The translations under genes and the position numbers were made by a program. DNA of 64,000 nucleotides from Trichostrongylus colubriformis (Eukaryota; Nematoda; Chromadorea; Rhabditida; Trichostrongylidae): positions 10,479,992 through 10,543,991 of the forward strand of contig OZ022261.1 of the NCBI GenBank assembly GCA_963978905.1. Direction: 5' to 3'. Position 1 is the first letter of the stretch, and each line of letters begins with the position of its first letter. The notes under the pieces were generated by a model that saw nothing but the letters and a program-made list of their open reading frames with translations, ran no database searches and was not told the origin of the DNA. This document shows, in pieces, positions 12,550 to 26,300 of this stretch.

Positions 12550-12977
12550 AAATGAATCTTTCACGGAAAAATGAGTTCTTCTGTTACCCTTATATTTATG
12601 TTGTAATTGCCTAATGAGGGTCGCTGCAAAGGTTCACGCGAAAAAAGTGAGAATTCGGTTGAGCTACAGCTCCCTAAGTTCTCGGCCGGGTGGGAGGGGC
12701 CTCTGAGTGAAAGCCCCGTCCCGTCATCCGCCGCGGTTGGGAACGGAGAGTGAGACTGTTCACGTAACATTCTGTTCCTCCAATGCGTCTCCGGCAACGG
12801 TGGACGACGGGACAGGCATTTGCACGGAGGCCCCGCCTACCCGGGCAAGACTGTGGTGCTGTATTGCAGGGTAATTCAGATCTTTTCGCATGAAACTTTG
12901 CATGCGGCCCACATTAGGCAAATACATAAATATATGGATAACAGAAGAACTCATTTTCCCGTGGACGATTCCTTTAA
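12550..12977. mobile_element. Family A palindromic MITE, copy 2
   Basis: The left arm begins CACGGAAAAATGAG and the right arm ends GTGGACGATTCCTTTAA. The arms are complementary over most of their length, with GGGAGGGGCC and GGCCCCGCC near the centre. Confidence 0.65.
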
Positions 12978-15900
12978 GGTCTCTGTGGCATGCGTTGCGC
13001 TGCGTTTAACTCTGCTTCCCATCCGCAAGGCGAATTCCTACGAGGCCGGGGCAACACTCGCACCGCCCGACTTATCCCCCTACATTGCATATTTCTCTAC
13101 TGCTGCACCATTCACCACCTCGAATTCATACTTCACAATTATTCCAGAATCGGCCAAGATCACCCCTAATGGTGCCTAGTTGGGTGTTGAAGGTTTTAAG
13201 CTACAAATCCGATGAAGCTCAAAACTCCTTCAGCCAGATGACGTCCGAAACTTATCGACCGTGAGATGTGCATTTGAACGGAGCATTGGATAGTATTTCT
13301 TCCATATTTGTAGGCTTAGCGTAATAGTCCCTCTCTATTTTAAAGCACGAAATATTCTAACAGGTGCTACCGCAACGAGGGAGGGGGACATCTCATGAAA
13401 CGTTGCACATCTAAGCATTTTGGAAGGACCTTTAAAGGGTCAATCCGCTCAACTAGGTGCGTAATTTTGCCTAGGCCTTAGTGGAGAAGAGATGAGGTCC
13501 CTTTTCCCTTCCACGCATAGACAAAAATAGTGTCCATAGTGAGATGCCTTCCCCTATTGCTAGCACCATCTTATATATAATATAGCATGACTACCAAGAG
13601 ATCAGTATCGTGCTGGAATTCAAAATGACGCAAATCTAGACGTGAGTTTCCTGCCTCAACAAGTTTCTGCTTCTTTTTTAGCTTGTGCAAGGTGCACTAA
13701 GCAGCACCATTGATCCATTGGAAAGCATTTGCGTATTTATATGATTGTCTTTTGTACGTGTTTCATTCAAGTTAATCGTGATCAAGATGCCTTATCCGGG
13801 ATAGCTATGCGAAAGAAACGAATAGGCTGGTTGTTATATACGGAGCAAAACAGTCACTTTGCCCATAGCGTTTACATTATGGCTTTCGGAAAGTTCTTGC
13901 GGTTTCGAATGTTCCACTTTCTAATAATTTTTTGGTTTGCCTGGGTTGCTTATACCACACTAAAGCCCGCCTCAGATTCTATTCAAACATAGTGGTGTTG
14001 ACGATCTAAATATGAATTTTGAGATTTTCTGAAGTCTCCACAGGGGGTGCCTGAAAAGTAATTTTTTCCTTCACTTTCAACCCCACATTAGTCGAAGTTC
14101 AGCAAATTCGTACGACGTATTTTCATCCTCAGATTCAAGAGCAAGAGCACACCTCATACTGTAACTAAACATCGTGGCAGCTTCTGCCTCCGGAGGAGTT
14201 TCAGTGGTCTGCACGATCAGGATCGGGAGCCTATTTCGAGTGAGTATGATGTGCACTTCAACACGGCTAAATCTGAGATTTCATCACTCTCGCTCACAAC
14301 CTTGCTAAGGTGCGCCACCTGGGTACCTGAGGGGATTCATATTGGGTGGTGCCCTTGAGTACTCCGTTTTTTCGGGCTCCCAACATCCTTCGTTTTCAAG
14401 AACCGAAACGTCATAACCACTGAAACTCCTCCGGAGGAGGACTTGAGGCATAAAATGACACACCGGATCATAGCAGCCTTGTCTAAGGAGCTAGGGCTCT
14501 GTGACTTCCATGAACCGAAGGGCCATTCCCTAGGAAGCTCCCCACAAAAGACCTACCACGGAACCTGGCTCCCCTGTTTCAAGCGGACCTTGATAACGTA
14601 GGTGCTCTGAAGCCCGACCGCGCCGACTGAAGGCTCCATATTTTTAGAAAGGTGAACGTAGTGACCCACCGCTTGTTCCTACTTTTAAAGGAACATTTCG
14701 GGGATAATTTGCCCCAATACTTTTTCTCCTTCGTTTCCCTATGTTTTGTATACTTGGCGGATGGGAGCCGTGAGCAAAGTTACTTTTTCTTAGCACCCCT
14801 GTAGAACGGAATGAGCAAACGGCTGCTCTATTCCACGTCTCGTACATGCTACTTGTCCAGGCACCTACAACCTGTTTCTTACCCGCATCGTGACTCTGAT
14901 GAGAACCAAATTCTGCGGGACAGTCGACGACGATCTGCGCAATGGTTGGACAAGGATCAAGCTCGGTGCGGTCAGCCTGGTCAGCATGGCGGCGGTATGG
15001 TGGTTTACGGCTGCTCTAATTCATCATAGTGGATAATGGCGAAACTATTACGGCTGTAAAGTACTGTGAGAAGCTCGCGAGGTGCATCGTTAACTACAGA
15101 TTATAAACTCAGTATTGGCTCAGAAGAAGGAACCTATCTTCCTTCACAATAACGAGTGACCCCATCTTGCACAAACAACCCTGAAGAAGTTGAATGAGCT
15201 GAGCTACGGAACTCCACCATACTCATCCGTCTTTGCCCCGCCGATACTCTTAAAGTATCTAAACAGCTTCGTCCGGGCGTCCTATTAGCCATAATCTGTA
15301 GATTTCTAAGGTTCTCATCTCGTATGATAAAATTCTGTCTGAACCAAGTTATGCACATTTCAAAATAGAGGTCGAATACTGCAAGAACTTTCGAACGACG
15401 TAATAGTATTAGATTGGTGCATAACTCTCGCGGCAATTCAAAATTTTTGTGCTTCCACTGCTTTCGCTTTAGCAATTGTCTATTACCATGGTGAGTTAGA
15501 GCATACCCCGATGAATGCTGCTCTCTTTTTTAATATCACCACTTATTCTACAGTGCCTCACTGTTCCGTGGTTCAGGATCAGAAGACAAGAATCTCGTCA
15601 TTCACTCATCCACAAGTGGTTGGACGTCCACTGAACGGATGATATCCCCTCAGGTTTGGAAGCGAATTCCTACCATAAGACAAGTTACAACAACGCTCAT
15701 TCTGCAATACGACAATTGGCAGACCTCCAAGAGCACATGGCTCCTAGAAGCTGTAAGCAGTTCGGGTGCCTTACAAACTCGATGAGCCGGGTAGTGCAGA
15801 AGCATAAGGGGCTAATGAACTTCTGCTGCCCTTTATTGACAAAAGATCTGAATTGGGTATGAAAGGTGCACTTCGTGCTAACCATAAGAACAAGCCGTAT

Positions 15901-16885
15901 CAATGCTCTTTCTTTTATTTGCTGCTCAGTGGGTAACAAGATCTCCTTCTACCAGGGTGCATACTTGTGGTGAAGATCATGATATTTTTGAGATTTCGAA
16001 ACCTTTTCAAATGGACTTCGCGGTCACTTGCTTAACGATGACACGCACCTCATCGCACTATTGTTGAAACAAAAAATATTTTCACGGCCTGAACCATTAA
16101 ATTCAACCCATTGTGGCAACAACGTCTGGTAGAGTATACCATGCCGATAGGATGTTCGAATGCCAATGAATGAGTTCTAGTGATGACTTGGGGTTCAATG
16201 ATGACACGCTGTTCGTCTCCATCTCCGGCGTAAAGCTTGCGGGAATGTGAACATGAAGAACACGCTGCCACATAATGAAGCATTACCTACAGCTACTCCG
16301 GAACAATAGTTAGTGAGTTTAGCGACATGGACCTTTAGTTTACAGAATCCAACTGATTCAAAAGCGCTGCCGACCCGATCTGTCCGAATCACCACTTTCC
16401 AAGGCGTTCCAAACCTCATAAAACTTGAATCCATTGATTACCTGCCGGGATCCTCAACTTAAAGCAGGGTTTGTCGAGTCAGTCATCCTGATGTGGAGTC
16501 AAATGAGATAGAGATGGGGATTTGTGAGCGAATGTATGGAAAAACTTGCGTGCAAAGTGCGGTTAAGTAATGAAGAGACTTTAAGCTTGTATCCTTGTTA
16601 GGGGCAGACAACCCGTGATATGACTGCTGTGCCTTGTTACACAAGATGTGAGTAAAGTTGTGAATGGGTTGATTTACATTCACTACACGCCTACAAAATA
16701 TTGCAGTACATTGGCGTCCATAATTTTGGGACACCCTGTATATCTGAGTTTTAGATTAGCAACGTACTGAACGAAAAAAGGAATGTGTCGCAAGGCTTAT
16801 GCACCAGCCTGATACTATAACATCACCGATAGGGCCAGCTCCTAAATTAGAATCAACATGGAGTGTTTTTTTTTTTACAATGGAT
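12978..16885. other. Mostly unassigned; contains the hAT-like element
   Basis: A 13729-13992 (+) frame has a basic then hydrophobic stretch (FHFLIIFWFAWVAY) that could be a last exon but has no partner. Other ORFs here, on either strand, show no recognisable domain. Confidence 0.35.
14041..14801. mobile_element. Candidate hAT-like MITE
   Basis: The left end CAGGGGGTGCCTGAAAAGTAA and the right end TTACTTTTTCTTAGCACCCCTG are imperfect inverted repeats. A second inverted pair lies inside (CTCCGGAGGAGTTTCAGTGG near 14191 and its complement near 14420). The CAGGGG terminus suggests hAT, but an 8-bp target duplication is not clear. No intact coding. Confidence 0.45.
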
Positions 16886-17312
16886 CTACTCTAACCTTGT
16901 CCCTGATCTGGAAGAGTTCGCTATTGAAGTGACATTCCATGACTTCTCTTCCAATACATTCTTTGCGTGAGTCGTTGAAGGAGTTGTGCTCGTGGTTGGA
17001 GGAGTTCTGAATAGTGTTTTTGACGGCATTCTAGATGTTTTTGTTGTTCGAACCAGTATTGGTGTAGTGGATTGTATCGATTCAGTTGTTGTAGCCTTCT
17101 TCGTTGTTCCGTCGAATGGAATGGTCGGTAGATCTTCAGGGAATAAACGAGCGTTGGTTATGATAGGATGCGCACTTGTGGCAGGAATGGTGGCCGGAGT
17201 TGGATAAGTAGTTCTTATGGAAGTCATGTCATAAACTGGTTCTCGTATATTACCGAATTGTGTAGGTTGAGACTTAGGGTACATAATACCATCATCACAA
17301 AATGATCGTGCC
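16886..17312 (-). CDS. Mucin-like Thr/Ser/Pro-rich terminal exon (lipase tail)
   Basis: After a GATTTCAG acceptor the exon reads ARSFCDDGIMYPKSQPTQFG, then a low-complexity stretch dense in Thr, Ser and Pro (for example KKATTTESIQSTTP and PPTTSTTPSTTH). It ends SNSS-rich before a TAG at 16888-16886. The stretch is a likely O-glycosylation domain. Assignment to the lipase rests on phase (2 nt plus G completes a Trp codon), on the MQHW-ARSFC junction resembling the end of nematode lipase domains, and on the absence of another host gene between. It could instead be the last exon of a separate gene. Confidence 0.6.
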
Positions 17313-20300
17313 CTGAAATCCAGATACATTCAATTAACTGTTATCCAGCGAGCAGCTGCATTGATATCTAAGTACCTCACTCCTCTCTGTTTGCAGTTTT
17401 TCGACTCTAAGTTTTTTCCACACAAACTTCTTACAATAAGATAGTATTAGCTTTGAGGGAAAGGTCTGTTTTAGTTTTTTGAAGCAAGCGATTCTTCCGC
17501 GGAAACACGACAGACGATATAGAAATTATATACCGCTTTCGCTGACTTATTATGGACATCCAGGCCACTTTGAATGTCACGCCTCAAAATACGAGGTAGT
17601 GATGTCAGTGCGTTTACAGTTTAAGAAGCGCCGAACTTGAGGCATCTTCCACCCAGGTGACGACCCAGGTCAGCGTAGAACCATTGGTCAATAGAGTAAT
17701 ATCAAACAATAAGCTATATGAGTTGCTAATTATGTTCCTCGCCAATTCATAACGAGACCAGCAGGGCACATGCAAATCGCTTGGCGCGGTGACCTAATAC
17801 ACAATTCTGAAGAAATCCTGGTTCTCAACAAGAGTGACATATCACCGCCAATCGAAAATTTGGAGATTACAAGGACTTAATGTTGCTCTGTGAGATGATT
17901 GATGTATGCGAACATCAGGACGAAAGGCGCGAGTGTCTTGAGCACGTGAACGGATTCACATCAGCCTTTGTGCCATACTCATCAATGAGCTCTTCGCGAC
18001 CTCCATCACGGAACGTGGGGTCCAAGGATATTAGCCGCTCTAGAATCACATTTGAATAAGATGATCCCTCCTCTTGAGCTCTGTTACATCATGACCAAAA
18101 GTTTTGAATGTATCTTGCAACACAGCGTTCTGTGCCATCATAACAGTTCCCTAGACTATTCGCCACTCAACTTTTTCATTTACCACAGTCCAAAACAACT
18201 GGGATTGACATTTGATACCGTGTTCTCGAAAAAAATTAACATACCAGTGCTGCATGCTTCGCTCAAAATATATATCATTATCGGAAGCACGAATCTCCCA
18301 AGGTGATAGTCGAGAACTACACTGTGGATCCTCCGCTCCGAGGCATACAAAATACTTTGCTCCAATTCCCATTCCTTCCGGGTACCAAACCTGGAACACA
18401 GGTGCACTTACTCTGAGTAGGTAGAAGATTTCACGCAATCACCTCATAGCGATGATGGTGAGGTGGTGTCCATTCGCCGTCGAACTTCCGTGGATAACGT
18501 GGAACCATGTCACGCCCATGAATGACTCGAAACCGATAAGGCACCTTCACTACAATGGCATTTGAACAGTAAGATTTTGAAGGGAAGTGCTACCAAAAAG
18601 AGCCAGAAACCGCAGGAAGTCTGCATGACAAGTCCTCAGCTAGTGAATCTCGAATTGGGAAAAGACTGGAGAATTCGAGAAGGGAAGAGATAGTTCCAGT
18701 GATGAATGCGAGGAGACCAGAAAAACGGCATGTTCTGCGAGGCGTGTTGTAAGAGTGTTTCTTAACCAGGCTAGAGTACCATAAAGGCTTGCAACCATTT
18801 CCGTCATCGCTCAGTTCGACCCACAGTCACATAGGCTATATCTTTCGAGGCGTGAGTTTCTGATTCTCGTAGAGCCAATGAAGACAACGAAACTCCACCA
18901 TGCCACATGATACCATCGGGCACACAGATTCAAAGGCTAACCTCCACGCCGTAATTTGTAAGTCCTCCCCGTTGTGGGTTTGTTCCCTGTGGTATCCTAA
19001 GGTGGTCGATACGCGTTACCCAGCCTTACTGTTCAAATGCTCCTCAATGCGATTATTTCATCAAAGATCTTCTACTTGGGGATCTTCTCACCAAGAGGAT
19101 TACCAGTCGTTCTGTGGGAAAGAGCAGTTGCCCTAACTCCATGCCTCGGTGAATAAGTTGCAGCCGTTCAACGCAGCCGTTTCCTTAGTTATTGCCACAG
19201 GATCCTTCCTTTTATCCGCTCCTGTGCAGATGCTTACAGCAGGAACATGTCTCTGACGAGTGCTGCCTGTACGGGTCGCGAACCCCTTTCCGACGATGCG
19301 ATACCTCGGGGCACGAAGCTCAATTAATGGTACAGAGAACCCTTGAGGAATTATGGATCCAGCTCGGGGAATAACCGCAGGGGCAGAATGTCTATCAGTC
19401 ATGCGGGAACTTACGCCCTATATAAGAGTAACCTTCCAACCGAAGCTCTGACTCATTCGTTGCGAAGCCGCCGGTTTGCAGTGGTCGATCTCGTAGATGT
19501 GGTGAAGGCACACTGTCTTCCCCCGTGTCGTGGTGTTCTAAGATGACGTTGAAATCCAGTGAGGTGTGCCCTGGATATTTGGTCGGATAGGAAATAGCTT
19601 GACTATCTCCTTTTTTTTAGGTTTCCTCGAAAGTGTATCTTTCGGAACGTAATCCAGTAAAGGCTGTTAGCAACCTCTGCGCAGTTCAAAACAAAATACG
19701 ACCAAATCAAAGAGAAACGCGAAAAGAATGGAAAATTTGCAATAATTCTAATGTAGAATTGAGAAAGCTGCATCATCTCCAAAAATTGCAATCATTTGCT
19801 CTCTCGCCTTGCAACTTTGAAAAATACTGTTGCGGCGAAGCATGCTAGATGTTGTGAACGGAAGTTGAATGGAGTGCCAGGATTGCTGCTAGCTCATGCA
19901 TAATCGGGGTGGCCAAGCAACGGTGGGGTGGAAAAACAGCCACGACTCATACATGTGTCTCACACCACCCTAGCAGTGATAGAGCTGCCGAAAATGACAA
20001 AGTTCGTCAGGAAACGCGGTGTCGTGACCCGTCTCAAGTTGTGAGGGTGTGCATCGGCGGCTCCGACGGATGACGACGGAAAACGTGGGATTCTTGGTGC
20101 CCACACACCTAGGGAAGGAATGACTGCGCCCCCGCGCGAATGCTCTAAGCTTGCGGTGATCTACCTGCTGTCACGCGGCGTGGTAAGGCCTCTCTTCCCT
20201 ACTAAGATAGCGTGCGGCTGCGAGGCGTGCGTGCGATATTGATTGTTTGTCCCTACCTGGCCTAGTATCGATTCGTCCTACGCGATGCGAGAAACAGGTC

Positions 20301-23300
20301 CGAGGATCGATGTACGAAACGTAGTGCGTAATGCGAAGTATAACTACGAGCGTACGTGAATCGCCTAGTGTAAACCGATCGCCTCAATAATGAGTAACAC
20401 ATACATTTATATGATTACCGACAAAGAGGTTATGCAATAAACTGTGAAGCATTATGGAATGAAATGAGGAACATATAAGTTACCTGACTGACACATGGAA
20501 TACACTACGATGGAGCTACTGTAAATAGATATTGGACATACTAAGGACTTCACAGCAAATACTACGATTGAACTACTGATATGAATGTGATATAACTACC
20601 TGGTTAGACAACTCGGCGGAGGGCGGCGATTATTGGCATGTGTACGAATATAGACGATGAGGTATATATACGTAAGCATGCTGGTCCAAGGCACTGCTAG
20701 ACCTTCAATCGCTTGATGTTGTACGCGAAGTATGAAGGCGATAGCGACTACTCTCTTAGGACGACATGTGACGAACTGACCGGCGCTTTGGCGCGTAAAC
20801 GTAGAAAACGTGAGACTTAGGAAGGCAGAGTCTTCTCGAGCCTTCCATAGTTGGCGGGCTTCCGCATGATAGCGTGAGAAGCGGGCGTTAGCAGCGCGGC
20901 TTCCTGCCTGCTTGTTTTGAGCACTTTTACTCGAGGTCGGACGGTGAGTCACGACACGCGGGATTCCATTTTCGGCGCACAGCAGCGCTGTCTCCGTATT
21001 TGAAGACACCCGGATTAGAACAATTTTGGTTTACGGTATGGGAGGACGGTAACTTGTAGTTGCCGCAACATGGCACCTTGCCAAGACGTCGAAAGTGAAT
21101 TTAGTGGGTTTCAATTGTAATCACACTTTTTTCTTTCGCTTTCGCTTATACTTAATTTGTTTTACTTGTGCTGTGTGTTGTTTCACTTATTTCACATCAT
21201 CACGAATGAATGAAATATACTCTACGAGACGTAAATGGCATCTGTGCAGCAGACAATTCGGAAAGTCAGTATGTTGATGCGAATGTGATGCGAATTCACA
21301 CCACAGCGCCGCGCTTTTGAATCCCAGTTTTACCATCGATTATCGCGACTTCCCTTGAATGTTCGTTACAAAATGATCATTTCTTTGCATCCTCCTAATT
21401 CTTCGGACCCCTTCTGGTTTCTTTAACAATCAACCAATCAACCCCTTTTAGCATTTCCAACGAATAGCGATCACTTTTATGTCCTCAATTATGCCGTTAG
21501 AACCAATTATGGTATTCAAGGAAAGGTATTTCACGTTTTTGAATTTCCACCCCTGGCCCCGTTACCTCGAAGCGGGTGATGCAAACTCACACGAAGTTAC
21601 TTCCCTTTGTTGCCCGAACAACGACGCGTTGAATAAGGCTAAAAACAGTGGTGCAGTGGTGCTACCGCCAGATTTGGCTGGGCGGTGAGATGTATGTCCA
21701 GGCCATTGACATCCATGTATAAAGTCCAAAAAGCAGTACCTTCAGTCTCGTGCTGCCAACGCCCCTCCTGGCAGAGGGGGCAACGGCAGAGGGGAAAAAA
21801 TCTCACGTCAAGCGATCCGCCAAACTGTTTTTGAATATCGGCACTATTAACACTCGAAGCCTCAACAGCGATGCCAGAATTGATCAGCTCATTTCTGAGT
21901 TGGACAGATGTGCGATAAGCGTGGCATGCATCCAGGAGACTCTAAGGCGAGAAGCGAGGAGGTGGAAATGGCATACGGGTCACGAAGTCGTACTAGGAGC
22001 TGGTCGAAGAGAAGGTATAGTCGGTGCGTTCATCGTATAACCGCAACTGGAGGCTCGTGTTGCATGGGTGAAGCTCTTTCAAAAAGGATCGCAATGCTTG
22101 TGCTCGAAATCGGCCAGACGGCATCGCAAAGGTTCTGTCTGTGTATGCTCCCACGTGCGCTTACGACGACTATGCCGTTGAGGAGTTCCACGACGCGCTT
22201 GAAAGAGCAATCAGCACCTGTTCAAAAGGAAACTTCGTTATTTCTGCTTGCGATTTCAATGCCGGGAGCTTTGTGGGTCCCTTTGGGACCTAAACGAAAT
22301 TCACGAGGTGATGCCCCGGCTTTATTCGCTGAACGATATCTATGGTGGAGAACTCATTTTTCGAGACACGTCAGGGGCACCGATGAATGTGGCATACTTC
22401 TAACGACAAGCGTTTCATCAGATCGATTTTATTATGTCAAGTTGTCTGCGCCTGTGCCACAACGTCACAGTCATCGGCGACTCGCATTTCAACACGGTTC
22501 CGATAATCGTCTAGTACGAGCGACCATTGCGTTGAATCTTAATAAAGAAAGGAGACGGCTGGCTACGAGTCACTCGCGGAGAGCTCAAATTAGGCTGTGT
22601 AAGAACACGTTAAGGACACCGTTTCCACGACAGAGCTCTCTGGCGGTGATGGAAGCATTCATGCCAGATATGGAAGGATGATCTCACCCATCCGAACCGT
22701 TGTTGAATCTGCTTCGGAGCGCATTCTAAGCAAACGGCTAAGTGTTTAGACTCTACGGATGATGGCTATTCAAAGGATGCTGATAATTTCTGTGGACCCA
22801 CTTCAAGTCTTCTGCTCGCAGAACAAGGTCTTTCGCTTTAGAGTGGAGAGTACAATCGTGAATACGCTGAAGGAAAGCGGGGCAAAGATCGATCAGCATC
22901 AAAAGAACTGTCATCAGCACTCGCCTCAAAACTATCTCTCCTGAGTCTTTGACGAGACCAGGTGGCTCTGTTGCCCGAAGCCGTAAGGACAGGAAAAGGA
23001 GAATCGATGATCTTTCTAGAACCTGTCCTCCTCCAAAGTGCAAGTTCAGCTGTGTACTATCTCATATGTTGAAACGGCAGGATGGTAAAAGTGGCGAAAT
23101 ATGGAGTCAGAAGTGGCCCATGCTATTTGTCGGACAAGGTGAGAAAGAGCATCTGGACCAAACCACGTGCGAGCAAAGCTCTTAAAGTGTTTGGAGAAGT
23201 TCCTCACCCGTCCGCTCGCTGATGTATTCACGGAACCTCGCGACGGGATCGATTCCCCAAGACTGGCTCGGATCCAACACCATCTTGGTGCACAAAAAGG

Positions 23301-26300
23301 GAACCGCGTAACCTTTTGGCCATTTATCGTCCAAGCTCTCCTGCCTGTGGTGCTCAAGCTTTTTTCTCGCCTTACTAACAGTCGCATTTGCCGCACTCTT
23401 ACTATGAACACGCGCAGGGAGCAAGCCGGTTTTCTTGAAGGATATTCGACCATTGATCAGATTTGCGTCGTTTCACAACTCACGGAACGCTGTAGAGAGA
23501 CCGACTTCCGTTGTGCTCCCTCTTCATCGATTTCGAAAAAAACATTTGAGATCGGACATCAGGCGGTGCTCAATGCTCTCATTACGTTCGGAGCTCCTCA
23601 GCGATACATTGATGTAATACGACAGTGCAAAACTGTCTGATACACTGATATCGTTTGCTGGACACTCCAGTTTGCGTGAAATTCCAACGAGGTGTGCGAT
23701 AAGGCGAAGATGTCTCTCCAAAGCTTAATTCCGCTGCTCTCGAGCTCATAATGCGAAACGTTGAGCTGCCTTGTGGCATTAATATAGATAGTGAGAAGCC
23801 ACAGTATCTGCTCTTTGCGACGACATCATCCTTATCATTAATGAACCGGTGGTCTCGAGAACTCGTTGAGAATTCTTTGTGAAGCTGCTCGTCTTACCGG
23901 GCTCGAAATCATGAGAACAGTTCCGTGAAGAATTCCAGTTCGCACCTGGAGAGCTCTGTGATCGAAGAAGTCTCATCATACGTTATCTCGGCCAGGCAAT
24001 CTCCGTAAACAACGACCCCACGACCGAAATCAGCCGGCGCCGTTAGGTAAGTTGGACGGGGTTCATCAGGTATCGCGATGTTCTCGTCGACAAGGGACCA
24101 GACGCCCAGACCCGAGGACAAGCGTTCAACACCCATGTCCTGCCAGCATTAGTCTACGGATGCAAGACATGGAATACAACTCGGGATGAGGAGGACAGAC
24201 TGGCGTGATGCAAAGGGCTATGGAGCTATGCGTGGTGAATCGATTATGCAGAAGGTTCCCAGTCGCGATATCTGGAGATCTGGAACCATCTACGATTCGA
24301 AGAGGCGATGAGCCGTGACGATGGACGTGTCGTGTGGCCAACTGATATCCTCGTGAAGTGGAGAGGCCGCTAAGTGGACCACCAACCAGTTGGAGTGATC
24401 CGATGTGGAAGATCTTTAGTCACAGATGGCGGCAAGTGGCAATCGTGACGCTTGGCATAGATGCGAGGATGGCGCTACCACCCCTGGAGAACGGACTTCA
24501 AGGTATTCATGTATTTCACGTTTGTCTGTTCATTATTTTCATAGTCAAACATTATTCGTATCTCGAAACCACCATTTCACGCAATGGCGTAGCGGAGCTG
24601 CCTATTCAAACAGATTTTGTTCTTACCAGGGCTTCGATTAAGTTAACGAATGACATGTCCCCAACACGGGTTGCTCCGAATGTGAGCAATCGAACTTTGT
24701 TTTGAGAAACCAACTTCTTCAGAAGAACCGAAACAACAGACATTTCTGCTTTCGCTCCACCAAGTGAGTGTCCGATGAACTGAATTTAATATTTCACTCT
24801 AAATTTAACGAAAAACACGCAACTTGAAACCGTATCACCTACCCATATTTCATAATCGCTATAGATCTGCACGAGTGACCGAAGAGTCCTCTCCATTCCT
24901 AGGATGTACCAGAGTTTGTACCAGCTCTCGTAAAGATACCTAAGCATGAATCAGGTTGCAAACAAGGTTCCCACGAGCTTTGAAATAGGATACTTTACTG
25001 AAATTTCGAAACAGGAAAACGTTTCAACTCATTCGCGACCAAGCCGGCCTGTTCGGACCGTGCCAACCATATTTGGGTGGCAGACGTTTCATAGACATCC
25101 AAATAGCACCTTTCGACATTCAAGAAGGTTTTTCTGGGATAAACAACTGCCTGCACCCTCGTGCTATTATGCAAGCCATAGACCCGAGGAAGAAGGTCTG
25201 TACCCTCATAAAAACCCCCAAACCGTCAGGTGGGCAGAAAAAATAGTTTGCACTGAATTTCCACCTGTTAGTATTCAGGGTGCTAATCACTGGTAGAACC
25301 TCCGTTTTCGGCCCCGACGCCAATGACGCCAGCAGCGCCAAATTGGCGCTGACAATGCCAATGTGTTGTGCCAACATTTTTCGCATAATTCAGGGTGCTG
25401 ATCACGAATATGAAACCCGTTTTTGATGTTGACGCCAATTTCATGTACTGGCGCCGAAATGGTGCATCATCTGTTCATCAGCAAAATTGCTTAAACTTGG
25501 TTTATAAGGGGTATTTGGCGGTCCAAACATGATACCACTGCTTCCGCGATTTTGACCAAGCCTTGAGAAGGAAGGGAATCGAGATATACGCCTGAGTGAG
25601 TAAATTGATGATTGTAGGATAGTATCAACCGGTATACGACAGCGTTAATATACATATGACACCTCACAGCTGCATTTGCACCACCATCACACCACAAGTG
25701 AATAAAACTGGCGCTATATAGAACCGCACTAAGATAAATTCGACTATGACCAGCATCCTGAAGAACACTTAAATGACGATTTCAAATGAAACTGGTGAGA
25801 AAAAGTTGCTGACCAATTCAGTATAATTGTACCACTGATCGGCCCCTCAAATAACCCCTAGACGGTGAAGTTCCAGCGAGAATTGTTTTTTTTATCGGTG
25901 TCTGTTGGGATACTGATATTTGAATAGTTCCAGAAGTCCTTTTTTCACCTGATGTAGAGGCAAAAATAGAATAGACACTGAGCAGAGTGAACAAACATCC
26001 CGCCACTACACTAACAAAAAAATACAAAATGAACATTAAAAACAAGTAAAGTAATGTCTCAATGGGTCCGTGTAGCCACATATGGCTACCGGTAAGCCAT
26101 CGGTTGCAAAACCGGTCCGAACGCGTCATTCTCCGAAAACAGACGCGGTCGCGAACGGGTTTAGAGGTGCGGTGAGCACTATGACATTGTAACACTTGTC
26201 GGCTACATAAACTGGCACTGATTATTCAACAAACGACCAATGTCGCTTTCACCAAGTCGGAGTTGGAGAGCAATAAATGAAGGCGATAATCTGTTAGCAC

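Noticed and set aside
18052..18306. Plus-strand ORF with SLDYSPLNFF that looks like a mariner YSPD..DYHFF motif
   Set aside because: The minus strand over the same bases encodes the lipase C-terminal domain in phase with neighbouring exons, so the plus ORF is a shadow.
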